A stretch of DNA of 32,788 bases from a virus. Both the position numbers and the translations under genes were made by a program. A model generated the notes under the pieces. The model made no database searches. It was not told the DNA's origin and worked only from the letters and a program-made list of their open reading frames with translations. The stretch lies in IMG/VR virus record IMGVR_UViG_3300017714_000073, positions 1-32,788 of that record; one strand, given 5' to 3'. Below are positions 17,372-24,895 of this stretch, one piece after another (the first letter of the stretch is position 1; each line of letters starts with the position of its first letter).

Positions 17372-18588
17372 TACTTGTTACCTTCTCCTGTTGTAAACTT
17401 TTCATATTGACCTGTTGCACCTTTCCAAGGATGATGTTCTGGAACTCTTGTTGCAACACTTTCTTTTACACCTGTGTTTTCTCCTAACTGTCTTGATGTA
17501 GGATCAGTTGTACTACCTGCTTGCGGTCCGTTCATGTCTATCCTTCCGGCAGTTTCTGTGTAGTTTCCTGCGACTAATAAGTTACCGTTGCCGTCTGCTT
17601 GTAAATTTATATCAGTTTGTGAATGAATATCTATGTTGCCGACTGTGCTATGCAATTTAATTCCTGTACCTGTGCTTTTCATGTTAATACCTAAATCAGC
17701 TTGCATATTGATATTACCGCCTGCGTGTATGTTGTAATCACCTTCTGTATGCACACTTACACCTTCTTGACTGTATATATCTATACGTCCATCTTTGTCC
17801 ATTTCTATATAAGCATTTGCAGCATGGTTGTTGATAAACACTGTGCCTGTTGTATCGTCCATTAAAACTTGAGCACCACCTCTGGTTTTAATACGAATGT
17901 TTTTACTAATGCCTTCAGCATCGCCATCGTCTAATGTAAGCGTATGACCGCCTAAGGTTGTAATTCCAAAAACCTTACTTGGACTTTCTCTTCTTGCACT
18001 ACTTTGACTGTGTCCTCTTAACAAATCACCGGCTAGTCCTTGTTCAACTAAATTAATAGCTGATCCTGGATCTGCTGGTCTTGTATCTGGATCAACAGTG
18101 TCGTATGGATTTTTTTCACTAGATGGTGTTACAGTTTGTGTATCACCTGCATAAGACAAACTGCTAGCATTGCCGCCCATCATATAGTTTCTATCTTTTG
18201 CAATAAGGCTACCTATTAGTATACCTTGATGCATTGCACCAGTAAATGCTACAACAACCTGTGTCCCTACTTCTGGTGGCTGCGGCCACATGCCATAACT
18301 TTTTGGACTTTCATCGTAATTGGTAATTTCTTGGCTGCTACCTTTGATGCTTGTTATACCACCGTATGGAGTTGTAAGCAAACAAATTGTTCCAACATCC
18401 TCACCATCTACTGGGCTACCAAACTCGGGTATTCTAACATTTATTCTACCTGTGTACAGACTATCTGCATTATTAACAACTGTTCCCACGTATACACCTG
18501 TGATGTTGTTAATACCAAACTTCTCATCTCTAGTAGACATTGACGGTCTACTTTTTGATCCTTTTACGTTATATCCTGGTCCTGCCAT
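17371..18588 (-). CDS. 5: Baseplate central spike protein gp5 (OB fold and beta-helix, no lysozyme domain)
   Basis: A 405-residue protein. Residues 28-135 look like the gp5/VgrG OB fold: GVYVGTVVNN....TGRINVRIPEFG, then a long loop, WPQPPEVGTQVVVAFTGAMH and GILIGSLI. Residues 200-345 shift to short repeating strands (TLDDGD, IRIKTRGGAQVLMDDT, GNINMQADLGINMKS, GNIDIHSQTDINLQADG), typical of the triple-stranded beta-helix that forms the membrane-piercing needle. The end has VPEHHPWKG, like the conserved VPxHxPW segment near the gp5 C-terminus. The internal T4 lysozyme domain is absent. Start and stop are shared with neighbours by TAATG overlaps, so translation is probably coupled with the upstream hub protein and the downstream lysozyme-like gene. 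Confidence 0.88.
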   Translation of the reverse strand: MAGPGYNVKGSKSRPSMSTRDEKFGINNITGVYVGTVVNNADSLYTGRINVRIPEFGSPVDGEDVGTICLLTTPYGGITSIKGSSQEITNYDESPKSYGMWPQPPEVGTQVVVAFTGAMHQGILIGSLIAKDRNYMMGGNASSLSYAGDTQTVTPSSEKNPYDTVDPDTRPADPGSAINLVEQGLAGDLLRGHSQSSARRESPSKVFGITTLGGHTLTLDDGDAEGISKNIRIKTRGGAQVLMDDTTGTVFINNHAANAYIEMDKDGRIDIYSQEGVSVHTEGDYNIHAGGNINMQADLGINMKSTGTGIKLHSTVGNIDIHSQTDINLQADGNGNLLVAGNYTETAGRIDMNGPQAGSTTDPTSRQLGENTGVKESVATRVPEHHPWKGATGQYEKFTTGEGNK

Positions 18589-21389
18589 TATAAATTCTTT
18601 AATTCCTCTTGTAAAAAATATGTGCTTGATTTATGGTCTCTGTACATACGTAATTTACTTACATACTGTCCTTGTTGAAATCTATGTTCAATTTCTCTAA
18701 GTTCATATACACCACTTGTGTATAAATCCATAGGACCTTTGTCAAACGCATTATCCAATGTGTTTTTATTTAATGGAAAATAACTCACAAATGCAACAAA
18801 TATATCGCTGGTAGCATTTATATTTTTTAATGTTTTACTAGGCATGCCTGAAATTGTCACACCGGGTACTCCTAATAGATAAGGATCACCTATAATATCT
18901 ACTTCGATAATTTGCGTATCTGCGGTTCTGTTAGCATAGCTTTCTGCATATGCTGCTTCTCTTTGATTTACTGTAATTGTTTCTTCTGTAAGCTGTTGAT
19001 CTATTGGAGTGTTTACTATATAATCTCTTGGTAAGTTTTCCATTACATTTAGAGAATTTGTATTAACAGGTATATCACTCAAATATACAGCAGGTAGTAA
19101 ATTTGTTCCAGCTTTCTCGACTTGATTGTTACTTGTATTAAAAGCAAGTCTAGGGTCTGTGCTTATAGAAAATAGCATGTTAAATTGTGCAGAATAACTT
19201 AGAACTTCTGTATTTTTACCTGTATAAAGATAATCATATTTTTTTACTATGGGAAGTTTATCAAATCTTGTCTGTTGATAACTTTTGTCTGATAATTTTC
19301 CATTGTCTGATCCATCTGTCCTTACAACACCGTATCTTTGCTTAATGCCAATAGTAATTATTGTTGTAATTGGTTTTTGTTGAGTAACATTATCTGGTTT
19401 GTCTTTTTTGCCAGACGTGCCTACAACTTCTTGTGTGATTTCTATTGTAGGTGTAGTGTATCCTTCGTCTTGTGCTTTTTTTACATATTCATTCCAAGCC
19501 GATTGTCTTGTAATAAACGTTTTAACAAATGAAACAACATTACTGTTGTGTGGAATCCTTACATCGATTTTATCAGAGTCTTCGGTATTTTTAGCAGTGC
19601 CAGAACTGTTAGCAAATGTTATAGGCATTTGATCTAAAGAAAATCCACTTGTATCACCAAATTCTATTTGCCATGTTTTTCTTGGCTCAAGTGTTGGTGC
19701 GTCCCTTTTATCCGGCTGTGGTGGATTAATTGCTGACTTTTCAACTTGATTTAATCCTACTTCTAACTTTTCTGCAAATTCTCCTAGTGTAGCAACAGCC
19801 TTTACATGTACTTCACCTGCAGATGTTGTATTTTCGATAGCTGCAAGACTCGGTATTGTTAAGCATGTAAACATATAACTAGTACCATCTGGTCCTGTTT
19901 CACTAGTAACACCATATGGAATAACTGGAAAGAAATGTATGCTATCATATTTTTCTACTCTGCCTGTTTGAAATTCTCTGCCTTGAAATTCTAGTTTTAA
20001 AACATATGTCGCATCTTTCATAGTTTTAAAATTGAATGTTCCTGCTTGGCTTAAAATTCCATCCAATAATGTAAATCCCATTGGCTCTTTTAATTCAAAT
20101 TGCATAGTGCTTGTTTGTGCTGAACCTTTTGTGTCATCTCCAAATAAAATTGCATTAAACAAAAAATTATCAATACTGTAAGTTGCTTCTACACCTGATT
20201 TTGCAATTATAATTGCCTTACTTGGATCTGGTTCTTTGGTTTTCAAAAAGTTTTCTGGTTCGTCAAATACTTCTTTGTTTGTAAGATAGAATGTCCAGTT
20301 ATATGTCGGTAAATCAACACTGGTATACCAGTTAGGTTCTGGGCTTTTCTTTACAAGGTTTTTATTATAAAATTTTTCAATAGCCTCTTCCATCTTGTCT
20401 GACACTGCTTCTTCAGTTGCTGTTTCTACTGTTGAGGTATCTTCGTCTATATTGTTTGCAGCATATTGATTTGCCGCTTCTAATATTGCCTCACCTTTAA
20501 TCTGCTCAACTTTATCATCTGATTTTATCATTTGTTCTGCTTGATTTATCATTGGTCCAGATGTTGTTTCTTTTGCAGGGTCTAATTGTGGGTTGTTTTT
20601 GAAATGCTGTTCAAATGTTTCGTAGTATGACTGTGTTAGTTCTTGAAATGCTTCAGTGCCTTTGTCTCTAGGTTGATCAAATTGAAACTCACGGAAGTTT
20701 GAACCTTTAGCTAACCGATCAGCATCTTCGTTAGTCATAATTGGAGAAAAAGGAATATACTCTCTATCTGATAAATCTCCACTTGGTGCGTCTGGACCTT
20801 CAAACTGTCCGTCTGGTTGACTGTCTGATATAAACTGTGTTCCAGATTCATTGTTGATTTGACTGAGACTATTAGTAAACTTTGTAGCATCAACATGCTT
20901 GGCACTGTTTATACCGTCACCTTCGTAATAACTTTGTCCTGGAAAAATTCTTCCGTGAGCACCTTGTTGTGCAGTAGCAACAGGAACACTTGCAAACTCT
21001 TTGGCAAGATTATCTTGGAAAGTAGCATTATCCATGCTGCCACCTTTCCAGCTTGACAATCCACGCTGATCTAATCTTGTTGTCATTAATTGATCTTGAA
21101 CTTCTGGTGTAAAATATGTTGTTTCTGGATTAAAGCCAGCACGGTCTACTGTTTCAGAAAGTGTGCTTTGAATAAATTGATACTTGCCAACTGCACTACT
21201 AACCTGTCCACTAGTAATCTGATTACGTTGAAATTGTTGAACTTGTGAGATAGTCATATTACTAAAATCTGGCTGTTTAGAACTACCAACAGGAATACCA
21301 TAGACAGCATTATAGTCACCGTTGCTTTCGCCACCGGCTACAAGATCTAATATTTGCTTGTCTTTGATGTCTGGTGTTCTTGTTGCCAT
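18588..21389 (-). CDS. Baseplate hub protein fused to an N-terminal lytic transglycosylase domain
   Basis: A 933-residue protein. Residues 8-150 resemble phage lytic transglycosylase (SLT-type) domains: LVAGGESNGDYNAVYG with candidate catalytic Glu21, SSAVGKYQFIQSTL at 64-75, and YFTPEVQDQLM. Residues 160-360 are a polar, Glu-rich linker. From about 370 onward (YNWTFYLTN, EFQGREFQTGRVEKYDSIHF, FVKTFITRQSAWNEYV, VDIIGDPYLLGVPGV, ELREIEHRFQQGQYVSKLRM) it looks like a tail hub protein of the gp27/VgrG N-part type, the ring on which the gp5 spike sits. The location immediately upstream of gp5, with a TAATG overlap, supports this. It probably degrades peptidoglycan during injection. The domain assignment is by motif, not by search. 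Confidence 0.75.
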   Translation of the reverse strand: MATRTPDIKDKQILDLVAGGESNGDYNAVYGIPVGSSKQPDFSNMTISQVQQFQRNQITSGQVSSAVGKYQFIQSTLSETVDRAGFNPETTYFTPEVQDQLMTTRLDQRGLSSWKGGSMDNATFQDNLAKEFASVPVATAQQGAHGRIFPGQSYYEGDGINSAKHVDATKFTNSLSQINNESGTQFISDSQPDGQFEGPDAPSGDLSDREYIPFSPIMTNEDADRLAKGSNFREFQFDQPRDKGTEAFQELTQSYYETFEQHFKNNPQLDPAKETTSGPMINQAEQMIKSDDKVEQIKGEAILEAANQYAANNIDEDTSTVETATEEAVSDKMEEAIEKFYNKNLVKKSPEPNWYTSVDLPTYNWTFYLTNKEVFDEPENFLKTKEPDPSKAIIIAKSGVEATYSIDNFLFNAILFGDDTKGSAQTSTMQFELKEPMGFTLLDGILSQAGTFNFKTMKDATYVLKLEFQGREFQTGRVEKYDSIHFFPVIPYGVTSETGPDGTSYMFTCLTIPSLAAIENTTSAGEVHVKAVATLGEFAEKLEVGLNQVEKSAINPPQPDKRDAPTLEPRKTWQIEFGDTSGFSLDQMPITFANSSGTAKNTEDSDKIDVRIPHNSNVVSFVKTFITRQSAWNEYVKKAQDEGYTTPTIEITQEVVGTSGKKDKPDNVTQQKPITTIITIGIKQRYGVVRTDGSDNGKLSDKSYQQTRFDKLPIVKKYDYLYTGKNTEVLSYSAQFNMLFSISTDPRLAFNTSNNQVEKAGTNLLPAVYLSDIPVNTNSLNVMENLPRDYIVNTPIDQQLTEETITVNQREAAYAESYANRTADTQIIEVDIIGDPYLLGVPGVTISGMPSKTLKNINATSDIFVAFVSYFPLNKNTLDNAFDKGPMDLYTSGVYELREIEHRFQQGQYVSKLRMYRDHKSSTYFLQEELKNL

Positions 21390-21390
21390 T

Positions 21391-21669
21391 TTACGAGAAC
21401 CTTATAGGATATTTTATTGTAATTCCGCTTTTAAAATCTATGATTGGGTCAACAAGTTTATCTTGGTTAATTTCAGCAAATACCCACCATAGTTTTGCAT
21501 TTCCATAAAGGTCAAATGCTAACTTATCTGGTCGTTGATTATACTTGGCTTCTAGCACCATCTCATCTATTTCTATATCATTAGGAACAGGTGATTTATA
21601 AACATCGAGAAACCTGTTTCCAATTATTTTTGTATTTCTATACATACTGTCTGATCTATATTCTGTCAT
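21391..21669 (-). CDS. 53: Baseplate wedge protein gp53-like
   Basis: A 92-residue protein. The segment YNQRPDKLAFDLYGNAKLWWVFAEINQ corresponds well to the RPEELANAIYGNPQLYWVLLMCN segment of T4 gp53, a LysM-like fold that ties the wedge to the hub region. The ending DPIIDFKSGITIKYP is also typical of short gp53/LysM-type tail proteins. T4 gp53 has 196 residues, so only the conserved core is present. The start overlaps the stop of the upstream gene (TAATG), and one base separates its stop from the hub start. Confidence 0.75.
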   Translation of the reverse strand: MTEYRSDSMYRNTKIIGNRFLDVYKSPVPNDIEIDEMVLEAKYNQRPDKLAFDLYGNAKLWWVFAEINQDKLVDPIIDFKSGITIKYPIRFS

Positions 21670-22283
21670 TAGATAAATCCATCCCCACGTTTTAATGCAC
21701 TACCGTTTGCATAGTTTCTAAGATTAAATTTTTGTTTAGTATATCTAGGAGGCATTTGAATTCTTAAATCCAAGGTAACAAGTAAACTTGTTGGTATACT
21801 TGTTTTTGCTCCATTAAAGTCAACTTCGACATAATCAATATCTTCAACTAAATTGTAGTTGACACTTGTTAAAATAACAGGAACATTGTTTGCATGTAAA
21901 TGTCCATATGCATTAAAAATAAGTGTCTTAGGAGGACTACCTGGATTTACAGCATTTTCACCAAAGTCTGATTTGGTAAGTGTTTTAAAAAAGTGTAGTG
22001 CCGCTGCTGTGTATCTTGCTTCGCTCATTTCGTTGGCAGTAAATGTTGCTGTAATTCCAATTGTTGGGTTAGGTGTGTTAACATAATAGTTTGGTTGGTA
22101 TATACTGTGAGTTGTTTCATAGCTACCATAGTTTGCACTATGACCAATCCCAATAGTTGGAGTATATGGAAATATTACTCCTCTATCATTTCTAAGAGGT
22201 GATAGCAATCCATCAAATGTTAATCCACCTTGACTTTTTACTTGTAATCTTACTTTTTGATTGTCACCTATACCGCCGCTCAT
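21669..22283 (-). CDS. Tail tube cap/initiator-like baseplate protein (gp48/gp54-type)
   Basis: A 204-residue protein with IFPYTPTIGIGHSANYGSY, then a beta segment IGITATFTANEMSEARYTAA, LHFFKTLTKSDFG, GSPPKTLIFNAYG, and NLVEDIDYVEV. I associate this order of motifs (FPYTP, FTANE.SEA.Y, HF.K..TK..FG, G.PP..L.F.AYG, DVDYV-like) with tail-tube-cap and tube-initiator proteins of marine T4-like phages. Such proteins sit on top of the hub and start tube polymerisation. It overlaps the upstream nucleotidyltransferase by ATGA and the downstream gp53-like gene by TAATG. Whether it corresponds to gp48 or to gp54 cannot be settled here. Confidence 0.55.
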   Translation of the reverse strand: MSGGIGDNQKVRLQVKSQGGLTFDGLLSPLRNDRGVIFPYTPTIGIGHSANYGSYETTHSIYQPNYYVNTPNPTIGITATFTANEMSEARYTAAALHFFKTLTKSDFGENAVNPGSPPKTLIFNAYGHLHANNVPVILTSVNYNLVEDIDYVEVDFNGAKTSIPTSLLVTLDLRIQMPPRYTKQKFNLRNYANGSALKRGDGFI

Positions 22284-22891
22284 GATGTTAGTCTACCTAC
22301 AATAAATTCAAAAACACTTTGGTCAAACTTTCCAAAAAACTGTTGAAATGATTTTTTCTTTTCTTCTTCGCTAGCATTACTTGCTAGCGTTGTTCGAAAA
22401 TTGCTTGCACTCATACCACCTTGCATAAGAGGTGCTTCGTATGCAAAAACAATTCCTTCGCTGTGTGGAGTCATACCTTCCATGTTTTGTGGAACTGGTT
22501 TAACTTTGTCACCTGACAGTCGCATAGGATCTTTTGCACCATAGACTAATATAGTGGATGTTGTGTTGTTATCTTTGCCTACTACACTTGGTTCACTTCT
22601 ATACGGATTGCTGTTAACAATCTTATCTGCAGGTATGCTAAACATTCTGCTCATAATATCTCTTTTTTCTTCAAATGTAAAAGGATCGTTACTGTAGTCA
22701 CCCGATGAATGTGCTTTTACAGCTTTTTGACTAAACGTAGTAGCAATATATACATTGTCTCTGCCAAACTTTTCTACTAGATGTTTGTATACATCACTGT
22801 GTCCTTTGTGCATTGGTTGGAACCTGCCACCGTAGAATACTACGTATCCACTAGCATCTTCCATTAATTCTGTTAATTCTCTTAATAGCAT
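22280..22891 (-). CDS. Nucleotidyltransferase (cytidylyltransferase/NMN-adenylyltransferase-like)
   Basis: A 203-residue protein. It has the class motif YVVFYGGRFQPMHKGH, with H28-x-G-H31 for nucleotide alpha-phosphate binding, and a C-terminal MSASNFRTTL resembling the ISSTxxR motif that closes the active site. The middle part has an IPADKIVNSNPY turn and ILVYGAKDPMRL. It is therefore a nucleotidyltransferase-fold enzyme that joins a nucleoside monophosphate to a phosphorylated substrate; the substrate is unknown. Unusually, it is the first gene of the baseplate operon and overlaps the tail-tube-like gene (ATGA), so it is made with structural proteins. GGAG lies nine bases before the ATG, and a late promoter box precedes it. 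Confidence 0.82.
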   Translation of the reverse strand: MLLRELTELMEDASGYVVFYGGRFQPMHKGHSDVYKHLVEKFGRDNVYIATTFSQKAVKAHSSGDYSNDPFTFEEKRDIMSRMFSIPADKIVNSNPYRSEPSVVGKDNNTTSTILVYGAKDPMRLSGDKVKPVPQNMEGMTPHSEGIVFAYEAPLMQGGMSASNFRTTLASNASEEEKKKSFQQFFGKFDQSVFEFIVGRLTS

Positions 22892-22908
22892 AGCATTTTC
22901 TCCACTAG

Positions 22909-22915
22909 TATTTAT
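22909..22915 (-). promoter_or_regulatory. T4-like late promoter box (ATAAATA) of the tail operon
   Basis: On the minus strand GCATAAATACTAG lies 18 bases upstream of the nucleotidyltransferase ATG. It fits the T4 late consensus TATAAATA in seven of eight positions. A start about 6-7 bases downstream would leave a short leader holding GGAG. It sits next to the divergent sigma70-type promoter of gp55. Confidence 0.6.
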
Positions 22916-22931
22916 GCAATTAAAAAACCGG

Positions 22932-22960
22932 TTGACTTACAATAAGTTATTCCATATAAT
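22932..22960 (+). promoter_or_regulatory. Sigma70-type promoter of gp55
   Basis: TTGACT at 22932-22937, a 17-base spacer, and a perfect TATAAT at 22955-22960. The predicted start near 22967 is followed by GGAGAG at 22971-22976 and the ATG at 22984, giving a leader of only about 17 bases. The near-consensus form implies recognition by unmodified host polymerase, so gp55 and the following genes would be transcribed early or mid infection. Confidence 0.85.
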
Positions 22961-22983
22961 GTTACACATAGGAGAGTATAATA

Positions 22984-23865
22984 ATGACCAAAACGAGGCA
23001 ACATTACTTAACAAACAAAGACTTGTTGCGTGAAATCCACAATAGCAAAATGACTTATTGTTGGACACGTGATGACGATTTTAAACATTATGATTTAATT
23101 ATTAGTTCATTTGATGATATAAACGAAGATAGTATTTTTACAGCCAAACAAAATAGAGCAAAAAGATTACAAAAAATTGCACACGAAGCTGAAGTTAGAC
23201 GTTGGGAACAAGGTCTAACAGGTAAGAAAACAAAACCACGTGGTGCAGATTTTGCAGTAAATATTGATGATATAGCTGATGAAGATTTAGTAGTTCGTGT
23301 TATGACATTTGAACATATACCCGAAGAGCAAAGAAAAAACAAACCAAAGACAGTTGCAGATTATCATTCAAAGTGTAACTTTCCTCCTTTTAAACATTAT
23401 GCAAAAATAAGTGGTAAGTGGGAAGAGGTTGCTCGTAGTCATTGGGCAGGCGGAAAAGATAATGGATACTTTAGTGTAGAACATGGAATCACAACTCCTG
23501 CACTTGCTCGTGCTTATATTAAGTTATGCGAGCGTTACAGTATGAGAGCAAACTGGCGTGGATACACTTATGTAGATGAGATGCGTGGACAGGCACTGTT
23601 ACAACTATCACAAATTGGATTACAGTTTAATGAAGCAAAAAGTGAGAATCCTTTTGCTTATTACACAGCGGCTATTAATAACTCCTTTACAAGAGTTCTA
23701 AATTTAGAAAAACGTAGTCAAAATATACGAGATGATTTGTTAGAAGAAGGTGGATTAAATCCTTCAATGACACGTATCTTTAATGCTGAATGGGAAACTA
23801 TCCAAGAAGATCTCAAAAAAGAGCAAGAAAAGCAAGAAAAAGCAGCACAAAAATCTGGAGAATAA
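22984..23865 (+). CDS. 55: Late-transcription sigma factor gp55
   Basis: A 293-residue protein. Residues 172-262 (ALARAYIKLCERYSMRANWR, then GYTYVDEMRGQALLQL, GLQFNEAKSENPFAYYTAA, NNSFTRVLNLEKRSQNIRDD and GLNPSMTR) are the sigma region-2-like core of T4 gp55, which binds host core polymerase and reads the late promoter box. T4 gp55 has 185 residues; here about 170 residues precede the core, including basic stretches (KQNRAKRLQKIAHEAEVRRW, TGKKTKPRG). The last 20 residues are mostly Lys, Glu and Gln, and I see no hydrophobic clamp-binding tail such as T4 gp55 uses to contact gp45. It has its own strong sigma70-type promoter. Its stop is three bases before the gp47 start. Confidence 0.93.
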   Translation: MTKTRQHYLTNKDLLREIHNSKMTYCWTRDDDFKHYDLIISSFDDINEDSIFTAKQNRAKRLQKIAHEAEVRRWEQGLTGKKTKPRGADFAVNIDDIADEDLVVRVMTFEHIPEEQRKNKPKTVADYHSKCNFPPFKHYAKISGKWEEVARSHWAGGKDNGYFSVEHGITTPALARAYIKLCERYSMRANWRGYTYVDEMRGQALLQLSQIGLQFNEAKSENPFAYYTAAINNSFTRVLNLEKRSQNIRDDLLEEGGLNPSMTRIFNAEWETIQEDLKKEQEKQEKAAQKSGE

Positions 23866-23868
23866 GTT

Positions 23869-24888
23869 TTGTTTGATAAGGCAGTAATTTTTACTGATAT
23901 CCACTTCGGCATGAAGAATAACAGTAGATTGCACAATCAAGATTGTGAAGATTATCTAATTTGGATGATCGACGAAGCACATAAGCGTGGCATTAAAAAA
24001 TGTATCTTTATGGGTGACTGGCATCATAATAGAGCCAGCATTAATGTTAGTACACTAAATTATACAGTGAGTAACCTTGAAAGATTAAATGATGCATTTG
24101 ATGAAATTCACATGCTTACAGGAAATCACGATCTTTACTATAGAGAAAAACGTGAAATTCATAGTATTCCTATGACACAACAGTTTTCAAAAATCAACAT
24201 TGTCAATGACGAAATGTATATAGATGATAATGTTGCACTAGTTCCGTGGCTAGTAGATGATGAGTGGAAGAAATTAAAAGAAGTAAACTGCAAATATATG
24301 TTTGGTCATTTTGAACTCCCTACATTTTACATGAACGCACTTGTTCAAATGCCAGATCACGGAGGCTTAACAGCAAAAGATTTAAGTAAACCAGAGAAAG
24401 TGTTTACTGGACATTTTCACAAAAGACAAGAAAAGGGCAATGTAATTTACACAGGTAATGCATTTGCACATAACTATGCTGATGCATGGGATGACGAACG
24501 TGGTTGTATGTTTCTTGATTGGGATGGAACAATGGAATTTGTTCCATGGCCAAACGCACCAAAATATAGAACAATTAGTTTAAGTAGACTAATTGACAAT
24601 CCTATAAAATACTTGGGAGAAAAAACATACTGTCGTGTAACACTTGATGTAGGTATCACATACGAAGAGGCTAATTTTATCAAAGAGACTTTTGCTCAGC
24701 AATTTAATTTACGTGAGATTGCATTAATGCCTAGTAAAAAAGAAGAACATACACAAGATTGGAACAAGGGTGTTGATATTCAAGTAGAAAACGTTGATAG
24801 TATTGTTATGAGTCAATTAGATAGTATACAAAGTGAAACAATTAAAAAAGAAATGCTAGTTGACATATACCGTGGACTTGCGTTATAG
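23869..24888 (+). CDS. 47: Recombination nuclease subunit gp47 (Mre11-like)
   Basis: A 339-residue metallophosphoesterase. Motifs in order: D10-x-H12 in IFTDIHFG, GDWHHN (residues 45-50), LTGNHD, the GHFELP segment and the late TGHFHK (GHxH). These bind the two metal ions of the Mre11/SbcD active site. Length equals T4 gp47 (339). With gp46 it resects DNA ends for recombination-dependent replication and host DNA breakdown. The start is TTG with GGAG eight bases upstream, inside the end of the gp55 gene. Its stop is seven bases before the preferred gp46 ATG. Confidence 0.95.
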   Translation: MFDKAVIFTDIHFGMKNNSRLHNQDCEDYLIWMIDEAHKRGIKKCIFMGDWHHNRASINVSTLNYTVSNLERLNDAFDEIHMLTGNHDLYYREKREIHSIPMTQQFSKINIVNDEMYIDDNVALVPWLVDDEWKKLKEVNCKYMFGHFELPTFYMNALVQMPDHGGLTAKDLSKPEKVFTGHFHKRQEKGNVIYTGNAFAHNYADAWDDERGCMFLDWDGTMEFVPWPNAPKYRTISLSRLIDNPIKYLGEKTYCRVTLDVGITYEEANFIKETFAQQFNLREIALMPSKKEEHTQDWNKGVDIQVENVDSIVMSQLDSIQSETIKKEMLVDIYRGLAL

Positions 24889-24895
24889 TAATAGT

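Noticed and set aside
24860-24895. Upstream TTG start for gp46
   Set aside because: It would add 12 residues absent from the family beginning and overlap gp47; ATG 24896 gives the normal LIIKNITVKNFMSVG start. A weak ribosome site means some doubt stays.
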